Origin: CALBPI01 sp038529355
GTDB taxonomy: Bacteria > Pseudomonadota > Gammaproteobacteria > Steroidobacterales > Woeseiaceae
Length of the DNA: 64,000 bases
Reading direction: 5' to 3'
Assembly: GCA_038529355.1 (NCBI GenBank)
Contig: JBCBDU010000001.1
Location: forward strand, 62,001 to 126,000
Below the pieces are notes generated by a model. The model was not told the origin of the DNA, did no database searches, and saw only the letters and a list, made by a program, of their open reading frames with translations. Each line of letters opens with the position of its first letter. Position 1 is the first letter of the stretch. Below are positions 1-9,292 of the stretch, piece after piece. Made by a program: the position numbers and the translations under genes.

Positions 1-389
1 AGGCGCACCAGCAGCTGCGCCTCGCTCGTTGCGATAGCGCAACGCTCGGCAATCGCACCAGCAGGCAAGCCGCGTTGCGCCAGCGTCACGGCATCATCGA
101 TCATGCCGCGATTTGCGGTTTGCCCGAACGCGAGTTGCGAACGGCTCAATGTCGACAGCGTTTGATCGACCTGCGCAAGGCGTTGCTCGAGTGCCAACAC
201 ATCGGCCGAGTGCGCGACGCCGCTAATGTCGTCACGAGTGACAAGCAAATCGAGTATTCGGTTGATTTCCGAATCGCGGACCTGCAACTTACGGCGCACC
301 GACAACAAGATCGAAAACGTTACCAAAAACAATAGCGCCAACGTGGCCGTGAGCGATTGCGTATAGGTTAACCATTCGCTGGCATTCAT
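1..389 (-). CDS. DUF2802 family membrane-anchored protein (partial, C-terminus beyond window)
   Basis: The start codon ATG (387-389) overlaps the fliA stop as ATGA, so the two are probably translationally coupled. The visible 129 residues show an N-terminal membrane segment (about residues 13-30), a charged helical stretch and a C-terminal Ala/Leu-rich helix-turn-helix-like motif (AQRGLPAGAIAERC) typical of DUF2802. Such proteins are commonly encoded at the end of polar flagellar/chemotaxis clusters of gammaproteobacteria, next to cheW. The function is not known. Here it directly follows fliA with no che genes between. The reading frame is still open at the window edge. Confidence 0.72.
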   Translation of the reverse strand, partial: MNASEWLTYTQSLTATLALLFLVTFSILLSVRRKLQVRDSEINRILDLLVTRDDISGVAHSADVLALEQRLAQVDQTLSTLSRSQLAFGQTANRGMIDDAVTLAQRGLPAGAIAERCAIATSEAQLLVR

Positions 390-1129
390 AGCTTGTCCTC
401 CAGGTAATCCGCGTAGTCGCCGAGCTTTGCACGCAATCGCAACAACGCCTGACCGTGAATCTGACAGACTCGCGATTCGCTAACCTCAAGCACCATGCCG
501 ACTTCTTTCAGATTCATGTCTTGCTGGTAGTACAGCGACAGAACCAGACGCTCGCGCTCCGGCAAGCGGCTGATCGCCTCAGCCAGACGCACCCGAAACT
601 GCGTCGCCTCCAATGCGTCGTCCGGCTCATCATGATCGAACGACTGTACTTCCTGCGCGCGATCCGAATCCGCAAACGGCTGGTTCAGACTGAACAGCCG
701 GCAACTCGCCGAGTCGCGCACAATCGCGTGGTACTCGTCGAGCGGTATGCCCAGATGGTCAGCGATCTGCTGATCTCCGGGTTGCTCGCCGGTAGTAGTT
801 TGCAATTCGTTGATCGCCTCGGTGATATTGCGATAGCGACGGTGCACCGAGCGCGGCGTCCAGTCCGACTTGCGAACCTCATCCAGAATCGATCCCCGAA
901 TGCGGATGCCTGCGTAGGTTTCGAAACTGGCACCCCGCGACGGATCGTAGTGACTGGCAGCTTCGATCAAGCCCAGCATGCCAGCCTGGATCAGATCATC
1001 CAGTTCAATACTGGCCGGCAGCTTCGCCATAATGTGGTGCGCGATACGCTTGACCAGCGTGAGATTGTCGGTAATCAGTGATTCGGATAAGGCGTCGCGT
1101 TGCGCCACCTTGGCAGTTGCGTAGCTCAT
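386..1129 (-). CDS. fliA: Flagellar sigma factor FliA (sigma-28)
   Basis: 247 residues, normal for FliA. Region 2 (about residues 24-100) includes LDDLIQAGMLGL, the -10 recognition region and RIRGSILDEVR. A shorter region 3 follows, and region 4 (about 184-240) has the helix-turn-helix LKEVGMVLEVSESRVCQIH. It directs RNA polymerase to late flagellar genes such as fliC and flgM, both of which have sigma-28 promoters in this window, and is held inactive by FlgM until hook completion. The start overlaps the fleN stop by four bases (ATGA). It lies at the distal end of the fliL-to-fliA operon. Confidence 0.98.
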   Translation of the reverse strand: MSYATAKVAQRDALSESLITDNLTLVKRIAHHIMAKLPASIELDDLIQAGMLGLIEAASHYDPSRGASFETYAGIRIRGSILDEVRKSDWTPRSVHRRYRNITEAINELQTTTGEQPGDQQIADHLGIPLDEYHAIVRDSASCRLFSLNQPFADSDRAQEVQSFDHDEPDDALEATQFRVRLAEAISRLPERERLVLSLYYQQDMNLKEVGMVLEVSESRVCQIHGQALLRLRAKLGDYADYLEDKL

Positions 1130-2004
1130 CGGCGGATCCCTCCCAGTTGTTTTTGTTGCTCTTCGACCATGCGTTCAAAGAAGAACGTCAGACCGCCACT
1201 CGGTTCGTGGCGCAGCTTCCATGCATCGACCGTTTCAGCCAGTTGCGCAAAGGCTTTGGCCGACCAGCTATCCGGATACGCTTCGACGACGGCGCGCTGC
1301 TCCTGCACCGCTTTTTTCAGATAGCCATCGGACGGGATCGTGCCGGCATGCACCAGCACGACATCGAGAAAGCGATCGGTCACGCGCAGCAATTTTTCAT
1401 ACAACTCGCGCCCGTCGACCCGACTGCGCGACATGTTCGACAGCACGTGAAAACGCCGTATGCCGTAGTCGCGGCTGAACACCTTGATGAGGGCATAGGC
1501 ATCGGTAATCGACGCCGGCTCATCGCACACAACGACTAGCGCGTGCTGCGCCGCCTGCGCAAAGCGCGCGACGTTCTCTGCCAGACCGGCAGCGGTGTCG
1601 ATCACCAGCACGTCCGGTTGCTTGTCGAGCTGACTGAAGGCGGAGATAATCGCGGCTTGCGATGCTTGCGGCAGATCGGCCATCGTCCGGTCACCCGACG
1701 AAGCAGGCACAATGCGCACGCCCGCAGGTCCGGTCACGATAGTCTCGCTCAGCGTCGCCTCGCCGCGGATGAGGTTGGCCAGGTTGCGATGCGGTTGCAG
1801 GCCCAGCAACACATCAACGTTAGCCAGACTCAAGTCGGCGTCGAGCAGCATGACATCGCGCCCGCGCTGCGACAGTGACACAGCGAGATTCGTCGACACA
1901 TTGGTCTTGCCGACGCCACCCTTGCCGCTGGTCACGGCGATAACTTTTGTCGGTTTCACCGACACGGCATTGCGCAGCTCCTGCGCCTGAACTGGACTAC
2001 CCAT
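1126..2004 (-). CDS. fleN: Flagellar number regulator FleN/FlhG (MinD-like ATPase)
   Basis: 292 residues. The deviant Walker A motif SGKGGVGKTN is at residues 26-35 and the DADLSLANVDVLLG motif at about 56-69, both diagnostic of the MinD/ParA family. With FlhF it limits polar flagella to one or a few; in Pseudomonas it also antagonises FleQ ATPase activity. It overlaps the 3' end of flhF by eight bases and fliA by four, the canonical flhF-fleN-fliA order. The MinD-type membrane-targeting helix at the C terminus was not clearly identified. Confidence 0.96.
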   Translation of the reverse strand: MGSPVQAQELRNAVSVKPTKVIAVTSGKGGVGKTNVSTNLAVSLSQRGRDVMLLDADLSLANVDVLLGLQPHRNLANLIRGEATLSETIVTGPAGVRIVPASSGDRTMADLPQASQAAIISAFSQLDKQPDVLVIDTAAGLAENVARFAQAAQHALVVVCDEPASITDAYALIKVFSRDYGIRRFHVLSNMSRSRVDGRELYEKLLRVTDRFLDVVLVHAGTIPSDGYLKKAVQEQRAVVEAYPDSWSAKAFAQLAETVDAWKLRHEPSGGLTFFFERMVEEQQKQLGGIRR

Positions 2005-3349
2005 TGACTACCTCCCGCAAACCGAATGTCTCCGCCATGTGTTGCTCGGATGGCACGAAGCGTTTATCGGCCGCATACTCCTGCGCACGATTGACCAACC
2101 ACAACCGTTTTGACGCGGCGAGATGCAGGTCATCCGGCACGTGTTGGCCATCGCAAATAAAGGCCAGTGGCAACTGGTGGCGAATCAGCACAGACAGTGG
2201 CGCACCCAGGCGGCAAGCCTCGTCCACTTTCGTCAAAACGCAGGCACTGACCGGCACCTGGCTGTAGCAACGGACAATCTCATCGGCAAGATACGCATCC
2301 GCGGTAGCAGACATCGCCAGATAGAGAGATACGGTGCGTTGCTGGTTCGACAAACCGTCGAGCATTTGCGCCAGACGCGCGTCGCGCTGACTGACGCCAG
2401 CGGTATCGATCAGCACCATGCGGTAATGGCTCAGCTGCGGCAGCAGTGCGCGTAGCGCCAGGGGATCCTTAGCCTCGAATACGGTCGCGCCGATGATGCG
2501 GCCAAACTGACGCAGTTGCTCACGCGCGCCAACGCGGTAGCTGTCCATCGAAATTAACGCGATGTCGCGGCTGCCGTATTGCAATGCAAATTGTGCCGCC
2601 AGCTTTGCGATTGTTGTCGTTTTGCCGACACCGGTGGGCCCGATGACCGCAGCGATGCCGCCATCGCTCAGCACATGGTGGCGGGTAACCGGCAGGTGCT
2701 TGGCCAGCGCGCCAACCGGCTCACGCCACGGCTCGCCGCTGCTGCCGGGAGCGCCATGCTGTGCCTTAATCAATTGGTTGGCCACGTCATCGGCAATGCC
2801 CAGTTGGGTGTAGTTGCGCAGCAGCTGTGCGTGCTGCGGATCCTGCTCGACCTGCTGTTGCCAACGTGCATGCCCCACCTGCACTGACAACAGCGCTTTC
2901 ATGTCCGCCAGTTCATCGCGCAGGCAAACCATATCGGTGGCATCCGACGTGATTTCCATTTCGGTAACGTGGGTATCGTTGTGCCGATGATTCGACGTCG
3001 CGCTGCGCTGCTGCTCCGCCCGTAGGACAAGGCTCTGTACATCCGCAGCAGCAATCGGCGTGGCGGTTTCGACAACCGCATCGGCAACTGTATCGGCAAC
3101 CGGGTCGTCGTCGACCAGCTGATCGACAACGGCCGACGGCGCTGCCTCTGCGTGCGCTGCTTGCGCAGCACCTGGCTCGCGTTGCAATGCCTGTTTGATC
3201 AGCGCTTCGTCGTAGTCCAGCGCGGCAATGATCTCAATGTAGTCACCGACCCGTCGGTTCGACAAGATAACCGCATCGGGTCCCTGCTCGGTGCGCACCG
3301 CCTTCAGCGCTTCGCGCATATTGGGTGCCAGAAATCGTTTCATTTTCAT
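1997..3349 (-). CDS. flhF: Flagellar SRP-family GTPase FlhF
   Basis: 450 residues. An N-terminal basic segment is followed by a low-complexity Ala/Asp/Val region (about 60-110) and the NG GTPase core: P-loop GPTGVGKTT at 237-245, DSYRVGAREQL at about 269-279, DTAG at 315-318 and TKVD near 370. FlhF marks the cell pole for assembly of the first flagellar components. The ATG at 3349 has GGGAG eight bases upstream; a second ATG at 3343 is possible. It is separated from flhA by about 50 bases. Confidence 0.96.
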   Translation of the reverse strand: MKMKRFLAPNMREALKAVRTEQGPDAVILSNRRVGDYIEIIAALDYDEALIKQALQREPGAAQAAHAEAAPSAVVDQLVDDDPVADTVADAVVETATPIAAADVQSLVLRAEQQRSATSNHRHNDTHVTEMEITSDATDMVCLRDELADMKALLSVQVGHARWQQQVEQDPQHAQLLRNYTQLGIADDVANQLIKAQHGAPGSSGEPWREPVGALAKHLPVTRHHVLSDGGIAAVIGPTGVGKTTTIAKLAAQFALQYGSRDIALISMDSYRVGAREQLRQFGRIIGATVFEAKDPLALRALLPQLSHYRMVLIDTAGVSQRDARLAQMLDGLSNQQRTVSLYLAMSATADAYLADEIVRCYSQVPVSACVLTKVDEACRLGAPLSVLIRHQLPLAFICDGQHVPDDLHLAASKRLWLVNRAQEYAADKRFVPSEQHMAETFGLREVVNG

Positions 3350-3401
3350 CGTTGCAGCTCCCTGCCACCTGTTGCGTGAAGTCCTTTCACGCCGCGTTCA
3401 C

Positions 3402-5462
3402 TTACTGTCCGACCGTCGCCACCATGCGGATCTGACGATCATCCGGAATCTCGTTGTAGGCCAATACGTGCAAATTACGTATGCCTTTCATCATCCTTGC
3501 CAACCACGGTCTGACGGTCGGTCCAACCAACAACACGGCGGACTCACCCGCTGCCTCCTGGGCGACCGCCTTTTCACTCAGCGCGCGGTGGATACGCTCC
3601 ACCAGACCGGGCTCAAGGCCTGAAACCGTGCCGTTCTGTGTAGAGTTATTCAAAATCTGTTCCAACTCGGGCTCCAGCGTCAAAACAGGCACTTCTTCGC
3701 TGTTTCCGCTGATTTCCTGCACGATTGAGCGCCCCAACACGACCCGCACGGCCGACGTCAAAACGTCGGGATCTTGACTCTTGCCACCTTGATCAGCCAA
3801 AACTTCGGCGATTTTGCGAATATTGCGGACCGGGATACGTTCGCGCAGCAGGTTCTGCAGCACGCGCAGCACTGTCGCCATCGGCAGCGTTTTCGGCGTC
3901 AATTCTTCAACGAGTTTCGGTGCGCTGGCGCTCAGTCGATCGAGCAGCTGCTGCAATTCTTCGTGACCGATCAACTCATGCGCGTGATCCTGCAGCAACT
4001 GACTGATATGCGTGGCAACCACCGTGCTCGGATCGACGACGGTGTAACCCAGCATCTGCGCCTCTTCCTGCTGACCAGCTTCGATCCACACCGCTGGCAA
4101 ACCGAACGCCGGATCATTGGTTTTGATGCCGTTAAGCTCACCGAATACCTGACCGGGGTTAATCGCCAGTTCCTTGTCCGTTTCGATATCACCTTCACCG
4201 AGCGGCACGCCCATCAGCGACACGCGGTATTGCGATGGCTTCAGATCCAGGTTGTCGCGAATGTGTACCGGTGGCAGCAGGAAGCCGAGCGTATCGGTCA
4301 GCTTGCGGCGCACACCCTTGATGCGATTGACCAGTGGACCACCGCGCTGGCGATCGACCAGCGGTATCAGCCGGTAACCCACTTCCAGACCGATCGTATC
4401 TAACGGCGTGACGTCTTCCCAGGTCAATTCACGCGTTTGCGGCTCGGCCGCCGGCGCCGCTTCGAGCACCTCAACTTCCGGCGGTGGTGGCGGTCGTCGC
4501 GACAGGCGGAAACTGGCGTAACCACAAATACCCGCCAACAACAAAAATGCGAAATTCGGCATGCCGGGAATCAGGCCGAGCGTCACCATGACGCCGCCGG
4601 TCACGGCCAGCGTACGCGGCTGGTTGAACACCTGCTGCACAATTTGCGTGCTCATGTCTTGAGCGTCAGACACGCGCGTGACGATGACGGCAACAGCTGT
4701 AGACAGCAGCAGCGACGGAATCTGTGCAACGAGCCCGTCACCAATCGTCAGCAACGTGTAGATCTTGCCCGCTTCGGAGAAGCTCAAGTCATGCTCCATC
4801 GTGCCAATAGCCAGACCGCCAATGACGTTGATGAACAAGATCAGGATACTGGCGATCGCGTCACCACGTACGAATTTGCTCGCACCATCCATCGCGCCGT
4901 AAAAGTCGGCTTCGCCAGCGACTTCACGACGTCGTAAACGTGCGGTGTCCTGATCAATGAGCCCGGCGTTCAGGTCAGCGTCGATCGCCATTTGCTTGCC
5001 CGGCATCGCATCCAGTGTGAACCGCGCAGTAACCTCTGAAACGCGTCCGGCACCCTTGGTCACAACCATGAAATTGATGATGACCAAAATACTGAACACA
5101 ACCAGACCGACAGCAAAGTTGCCGCCCACGACGAAATCACCGAAAGCCTGGATCACTTTGCCCGCCGCTGCACCACCACTGTGGCCCTCGAGCAACACGA
5201 CACGCGTCGAGGCGATGTTGAGCGCCAGTCGCAACAACGTCACAACGAGCAGCACCGTCGGGAACACACCAAATTCGAGCGGGCGCGAGACGTAGATGAC
5301 GGTCAGCAGGATCGCCATCGAGATGGCGATGTTAAACGTGAACAGCGTATCGAGTGCGAACGGCGGCAGCGGCAAGATCATCATGCCGAGCACCATCAGC
5401 AGCAAAATTGGCACGCCCATACCGCGGCCGATGTTGGACAGTGTCAGTGCGTTGGTATCCAT
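3402..5462 (-). CDS. flhA: Flagellar type III export gate protein FlhA
   Basis: 686 residues, the usual length. The N-terminal half has about eight hydrophobic segments and the conserved FHIPEP loop (RLRRREVAGEADFYGAMDGA at about 177-196). The C-terminal half is the cytoplasmic ring domain that docks chaperone-substrate complexes (FliS-FliC, FliT-FliD, FlgN-FlgK/L). The start overlaps the flhB stop by one base (TGATG). It forms the proton-driven export gate with FlhB, FliP, FliQ and FliR, all encoded just upstream in the same operon. Confidence 0.98.
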   Translation of the reverse strand: MDTNALTLSNIGRGMGVPILLLMVLGMMILPLPPFALDTLFTFNIAISMAILLTVIYVSRPLEFGVFPTVLLVVTLLRLALNIASTRVVLLEGHSGGAAAGKVIQAFGDFVVGGNFAVGLVVFSILVIINFMVVTKGAGRVSEVTARFTLDAMPGKQMAIDADLNAGLIDQDTARLRRREVAGEADFYGAMDGASKFVRGDAIASILILFINVIGGLAIGTMEHDLSFSEAGKIYTLLTIGDGLVAQIPSLLLSTAVAVIVTRVSDAQDMSTQIVQQVFNQPRTLAVTGGVMVTLGLIPGMPNFAFLLLAGICGYASFRLSRRPPPPPEVEVLEAAPAAEPQTRELTWEDVTPLDTIGLEVGYRLIPLVDRQRGGPLVNRIKGVRRKLTDTLGFLLPPVHIRDNLDLKPSQYRVSLMGVPLGEGDIETDKELAINPGQVFGELNGIKTNDPAFGLPAVWIEAGQQEEAQMLGYTVVDPSTVVATHISQLLQDHAHELIGHEELQQLLDRLSASAPKLVEELTPKTLPMATVLRVLQNLLRERIPVRNIRKIAEVLADQGGKSQDPDVLTSAVRVVLGRSIVQEISGNSEEVPVLTLEPELEQILNNSTQNGTVSGLEPGLVERIHRALSEKAVAQEAAGESAVLLVGPTVRPWLARMMKGIRNLHVLAYNEIPDDRQIRMVATVGQ

Positions 5463-6631
5463 CAGTGATCAGCTCCTGGCGGTGGCGTCGCGACGCGCCC
5501 GCGACGTGTATATTGCGTTTCATCCACGTCGGGATCCGGGCGGGTCAAGCCGCTCGCGTCCACGCGCGGATCGCGTAACTGGAATATGTAGGCAAGAACC
5601 TGCGCAACGGCGCTGTATAAACCAGCCGGGATTGCCTCGCCGATTTTCGTGCTGTGGAAGAGCGACCGCGCCAGTGGCGGCGCCGAAAACAGCGCAACGT
5701 CGTGTTCAACTGCAATCTCGCGAATACGCGCTGCAATCTTGTCCTGACCTTTGGCCACAACCTCAGGTGCTGCCATGCGCGTATTGTCGTAGCGCAGCGC
5801 CACCGCGAAATGCGTGGGGTTGGTGATGATCACATCGGCGTAAGGCACCGCATCCATCATGCGGCGGTTGGCTGCATCCTGCTGTGCCTGGCGGATACGC
5901 TGGCGGACTTCCGGACGTCCATCCGTTTCTTTCGATTCATCGCGAATCTCTTGCTTGGTCATCCGTAATTTTTTGCTGTGCTCAAACAACTGCCAGGGCA
6001 CATCAATAACCGCCCCGACCAGCAGCGCACTGGAGACGACCAACAAACTAAGCCCGGCGAGCCAACACGCCTTGGCCAGTGCCACATCAATCGGCATGTC
6101 ATCAAGACGCAGCACTTGCGGCGCAATTGAACGCAACCACAAGATGGCGACGACGACGATCAGCGCAACCTTGGCAATCGACTTCGATAACTCGACCAGC
6201 GCCTTAAGCCCAAACATGCGTTTGAGACCTTTGAGCGGATTGATTTTCTCAAACTTTGGTTGAATCACGGACATGCTGAAAGAGGCACCACCCAGTGCGA
6301 CGGAAAAACCAATCGCCGCAATGGCGCTCACCGCCAGCAACGGGATCAACAGTTGCACGGCTGCCACTGTCTGGTCAGCCAGCGAAGCCGCCATGAAGTC
6401 CGCTTCGAGCAATCGAGCCCGCTCAATACTGAACGCGCCCGCAAAACCTGCCGCCAGTTTGTGCCCCACTGGTTTACTGATGGCCAACAGCAAACCAGCA
6501 CACGACAGCATGACGCCGCTCGTGACCAATTCGCGCGAACGTGGTACGTCGCCTTTCTTGCGCGCATCCTGCAGGCGCTTGGGTGTTGCCTGTTCTGTGC
6601 GTTCCTGAGCACTGTTATTGCCTTCCGCCAT
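5462..6631 (-). CDS. flhB: Flagellar export switch protein FlhB
   Basis: 389 residues. Four transmembrane segments lie in the first 215 residues. The cytoplasmic domain holds the autocleavage motif NPTH at 271-274, where cleavage after Asn switches export from rod/hook to filament substrates. The C-terminal tail (about 355-389) is polar and slightly longer than the minimal family form. Single-base TGATG overlaps join it to fliR and flhA. Confidence 0.98.
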   Translation of the reverse strand: MAEGNNSAQERTEQATPKRLQDARKKGDVPRSRELVTSGVMLSCAGLLLAISKPVGHKLAAGFAGAFSIERARLLEADFMAASLADQTVAAVQLLIPLLAVSAIAAIGFSVALGGASFSMSVIQPKFEKINPLKGLKRMFGLKALVELSKSIAKVALIVVVAILWLRSIAPQVLRLDDMPIDVALAKACWLAGLSLLVVSSALLVGAVIDVPWQLFEHSKKLRMTKQEIRDESKETDGRPEVRQRIRQAQQDAANRRMMDAVPYADVIITNPTHFAVALRYDNTRMAAPEVVAKGQDKIAARIREIAVEHDVALFSAPPLARSLFHSTKIGEAIPAGLYSAVAQVLAYIFQLRDPRVDASGLTRPDPDVDETQYTRRGRVATPPPGADH

Positions 6632-7407
6632 CAGGGCACCATCAGACCGGACAGCGTCTCAAGCGCCGCCGGAAACAAAGACTCGAACGACCCCACGAGG
6701 CCGTCGACACCGAGATAGACAACGACGAATCCAAGCAACATAGAAATGGGGAAACCGACCGCAAACAAATTCATCGACGGTGCGGCGCGACTCATCACGC
6801 CGAACGATAGATTCACAATTAGCAGCGTCGTCACCGCAGGCAGTGCAATGCGCATCGCACCGACGAACAACTGTCCGCTGAATGTCAAAACGGCATTCGC
6901 GTCCGCTGCCGTCAAATCAACGGCGCCGATCGGTGCGCTGGAAAAGCTGTCGGCGAGCATTTGTACCAATTGCAGATGACCATTGACCGAAAGAAAGATC
7001 AGCAGCGACAGCATCAGATAGAACTGACCGATCACCGGGATATTGACGCCACTGACACGATCAAGAAAAACCGCAAAGCCCAGACCCATGCTCATTGACA
7101 CGGTCTGTGCGCCGAGCGTCACGGCATCGAATACCAACTGAGTAACAAAACCCATGATCAACCCCAACGCGACCTCTTGCAGCGCCGCCAGCACACCGAC
7201 GAGGCTCAGGATTTGCTCAGCAGGCAGGCTTTGAGTGATCACCGGCGCCATCACCAGTGTCATGGTGATCGCGAGCAAGGCGCGAATGCGCCGCGGCACG
7301 AAAGCACCGCCAATCGCCGGGATTGCAACCAGAAATGCACTGATCCGCAGGAACGGCCACACGTACATAGCCAGCACGTCCACAAACGGTTGAATCTGGA
7401 ATGCCAT
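6631..7407 (-). CDS. fliR: Flagellar export gate protein FliR
   Basis: About 258 very hydrophobic residues with six predicted membrane helices, as in FliR. The ATG at 7407 is preferred over an in-frame TTG immediately before it. It follows fliQ by four bases and its stop overlaps flhB. FliP5-FliQ4-FliR1 form the helical export-gate core. Confidence 0.96.
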   Translation of the reverse strand: MAFQIQPFVDVLAMYVWPFLRISAFLVAIPAIGGAFVPRRIRALLAITMTLVMAPVITQSLPAEQILSLVGVLAALQEVALGLIMGFVTQLVFDAVTLGAQTVSMSMGLGFAVFLDRVSGVNIPVIGQFYLMLSLLIFLSVNGHLQLVQMLADSFSSAPIGAVDLTAADANAVLTFSGQLFVGAMRIALPAVTTLLIVNLSFGVMSRAAPSMNLFAVGFPISMLLGFVVVYLGVDGLVGSFESLFPAALETLSGLMVP

Positions 7408-7411
7408 CAAT

Positions 7412-7681
7412 TCAACCGATCAGGTTTGGAATGTCGGTGATCAGCTGACGCGTAAAGTCAACGAGCGTGCCAATGATCCACGGCCCGCCGAGCATCAACG
7501 CGACACCCAGAATCAGCAGCTTCGGAATAAACGACAGCGTCATCTCGTTGATCTGTGTTGCCGCCTGCAACATACCGACCGCCAAACCAACCAGCAGGGC
7601 CGACAGCAGCAGCGGCGATGAGATCGCAAAGGTGACCCACAGCGCTTGCTGACCAATTGAAACAATGGATTCAGGCGTCAT
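7412..7681 (-). CDS. fliQ: Flagellar export gate protein FliQ
   Basis: 89 residues with two membrane helices and the typical family start (MTPESIVSIGQQALW). It is part of the FliPQR gate. It starts 13 bases after fliP. Confidence 0.97.
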   Translation of the reverse strand: MTPESIVSIGQQALWVTFAISSPLLLSALLVGLAVGMLQAATQINEMTLSFIPKLLILGVALMLGGPWIIGTLVDFTRQLITDIPNLIG

Positions 7682-7694
7682 GTCAACTTCCTTG

Positions 7695-8453
7695 CTAGAC
7701 GTAGAAGCTCGACGCCAGCGTGCCGAGCAATAAAGCCCAGCCGTCGACCAGCACGAACAACATCAATTTGAATGGCAGCGAAATCAGCATCGGCGAGAGC
7801 ATCATCATGCCCATCGACATCAGTACGCTGGAGACCACCAGATCGATGATCAGAAAAGGAATGAAAATCAGGAACCCGATTTGGAATGCGGTTTTTAGTT
7901 CGCTGACCATGAACGCCGGAATGATCACATTGATCGGCACATCGTCGACACTGTCGAAACCCGAATGCCCTGCAATGTTGGCGAACAGTTTCAAGTCAGC
8001 ATCACGGGTTTGATCCAGCATGAACTGACGAATCGGTTGCATGCCGATCTTCACGGCATCGCTCATACCGATCGTGCCCTCGGTATACGGCTGTACCGCC
8101 TGTTCATTCACCGCGTTGACCACCGGCGCCATGATGAAAAAAGTCAGAAACAAGGAAATACCAAGTAGCACCTGGTTGGGCGGCGTCTGCGCTGTACCTA
8201 GCGCCTGACGCAAAATGGAAAGCACGATGATCAAACGCACGAATGCGCTCATCGACAACAGCAACGCCGGCAGCAGCGTCAACAACGTCATCGTGATGAG
8301 AATTTGCAGACTCAAGCTCAGCGACTCACCGGCCTGCTCACCAGCGTCAGGAATGGTCAGGGGCAGTGCGACATCTGTTGCTTGCGCCATTGCATCAATA
8401 GGCGCACCGACTACGAGAAGTAAAACAGCGGCAAGACGCAGCGCCAGACTCAT
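7695..8453 (-). CDS. fliP: Flagellar export gate protein FliP
   Basis: 252 residues. An N-terminal cleavable signal peptide (about 1-24, ending AMAQA) is followed by four membrane helices. Family motifs are visible, including SAFVRLIIVLSILRQALGT, PPNQVLLGISLFLTFF and IPAFMVSELKTAFQIGFLI. It is the main component of the export-gate core. The start overlaps the fliO stop as ATGA. Confidence 0.98.
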   Translation of the reverse strand: MSLALRLAAVLLLVVGAPIDAMAQATDVALPLTIPDAGEQAGESLSLSLQILITMTLLTLLPALLLSMSAFVRLIIVLSILRQALGTAQTPPNQVLLGISLFLTFFIMAPVVNAVNEQAVQPYTEGTIGMSDAVKIGMQPIRQFMLDQTRDADLKLFANIAGHSGFDSVDDVPINVIIPAFMVSELKTAFQIGFLIFIPFLIIDLVVSSVLMSMGMMMLSPMLISLPFKLMLFVLVDGWALLLGTLASSFYV

Positions 8454-8881
8454 GAGTCGGCCTCCTGCGCTGTCGTGTGTTTCTCACGCATGGCCGCCAG
8501 ACGCTCGGCAAAAGCACCGGCCAGCGGCGGACAATCTGCTGTTTTTGTGATCGGCTTGTCGAGCGTCAGTAGCGGACTGATCGTTTGCGCCGTCACACCA
8601 AGGAGCACCTGTTCATCGCCGACTTGCACGACAATCAAGCGCTCACGGTTGCCAACCATCCGCGTCGCGACAATATCCAGCCCGCTATCGGACCGACCAC
8701 CGAAGCGCGAGCTGCGGCTGAAAAACCAACCGAGCAACACGATGATCGCGAGTACCAGCGCAAGGTTCAGCACCATTGGCAGCAATCCGTTACCGATCGC
8801 GACCGATTCACCCGCGACATCCTGCGCGTGCGACACATGGGTCAGCAGCATCGCGAGCAATATAAGTAACGCCTGCCGCAT
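8450..8881 (-). CDS. fliO: Flagellar biosynthesis protein FliO
   Basis: About 143 residues from the ATG at 8881. A longer reading from TTG at 8902 would overlap fliN and is less likely. A signal-peptide-like start (MRQALLILLAMLLTHVSHAQ) is followed by a membrane helix (about residues 34-54) and a basic cytoplasmic domain (RMVGNRERLIVVQVGDEQVLLGV). FliO helps assemble FliP. It sits between fliN and fliP as in most gammaproteobacteria. Confidence 0.93.
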   Translation of the reverse strand: MRQALLILLAMLLTHVSHAQDVAGESVAIGNGLLPMVLNLALVLAIIVLLGWFFSRSSRFGGRSDSGLDIVATRMVGNRERLIVVQVGDEQVLLGVTAQTISPLLTLDKPITKTADCPPLAGAFAERLAAMREKHTTAQEADS

Positions 8882-8885
8882 GACT

Positions 8886-9266
8886 TCAGCCCAACGTTTC
8901 AATGCGTTCGGCCGGACTGATCACGTCGGTCAGGCGCACACCGAATTGACCGTCAACAACGACAATTTCACCGTGCGCGACCAATGTGCCATTAACCATC
9001 ACATCCAGCGGCTCACCCGCGGCGCGATCCAGCGCCACCACCGACCCTTCGGCCAGACTGACGAGATCGCGAATCGTGATCTGGGTGCTGCCTACATGCA
9101 ATGCCAGCGACACTTTGACATCCAGAATCAGATCCAGATTGACATCGGCGCCTGCTGCCGGCTGGTCCGCTGCATTCAGCGCATCCGGTGCGTATTTTTC
9201 GTCACCGGTAGCGTCCGGCGCACCGGTCTCATCAGCTTCAGTTTGACTTGCTTGTGTTTCACTCAT
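8886..9266 (-). CDS. fliN: Flagellar motor switch protein FliN
   Basis: 126 residues. A variable acidic/Ala-rich N terminus (1-45) precedes the SpoA domain (about 48-126) with LDVKVSLALHVGSTQITIRDL and GEIVVVDGQFGVRLTDVISPAERIETLG. FliN forms the lower C-ring and docks the FliH-FliI export complex. It starts 26 bases after fliM. Confidence 0.98.
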   Translation of the reverse strand: MSETQASQTEADETGAPDATGDEKYAPDALNAADQPAAGADVNLDLILDVKVSLALHVGSTQITIRDLVSLAEGSVVALDRAAGEPLDVMVNGTLVAHGEIVVVDGQFGVRLTDVISPAERIETLG

Positions 9267-9292
9267 GATGACTTCCCTGTCATGAATTGCAG

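Noticed and set aside
2066..2096. A GCCGATAA (sigma-28 -10 like) sequence inside the 3' part of flhF on the minus strand
   Set aside because: No matching -35 (TCAAG/TAAAG) lies 11 bases upstream, and the bases are explained by the FlhF coding sequence.
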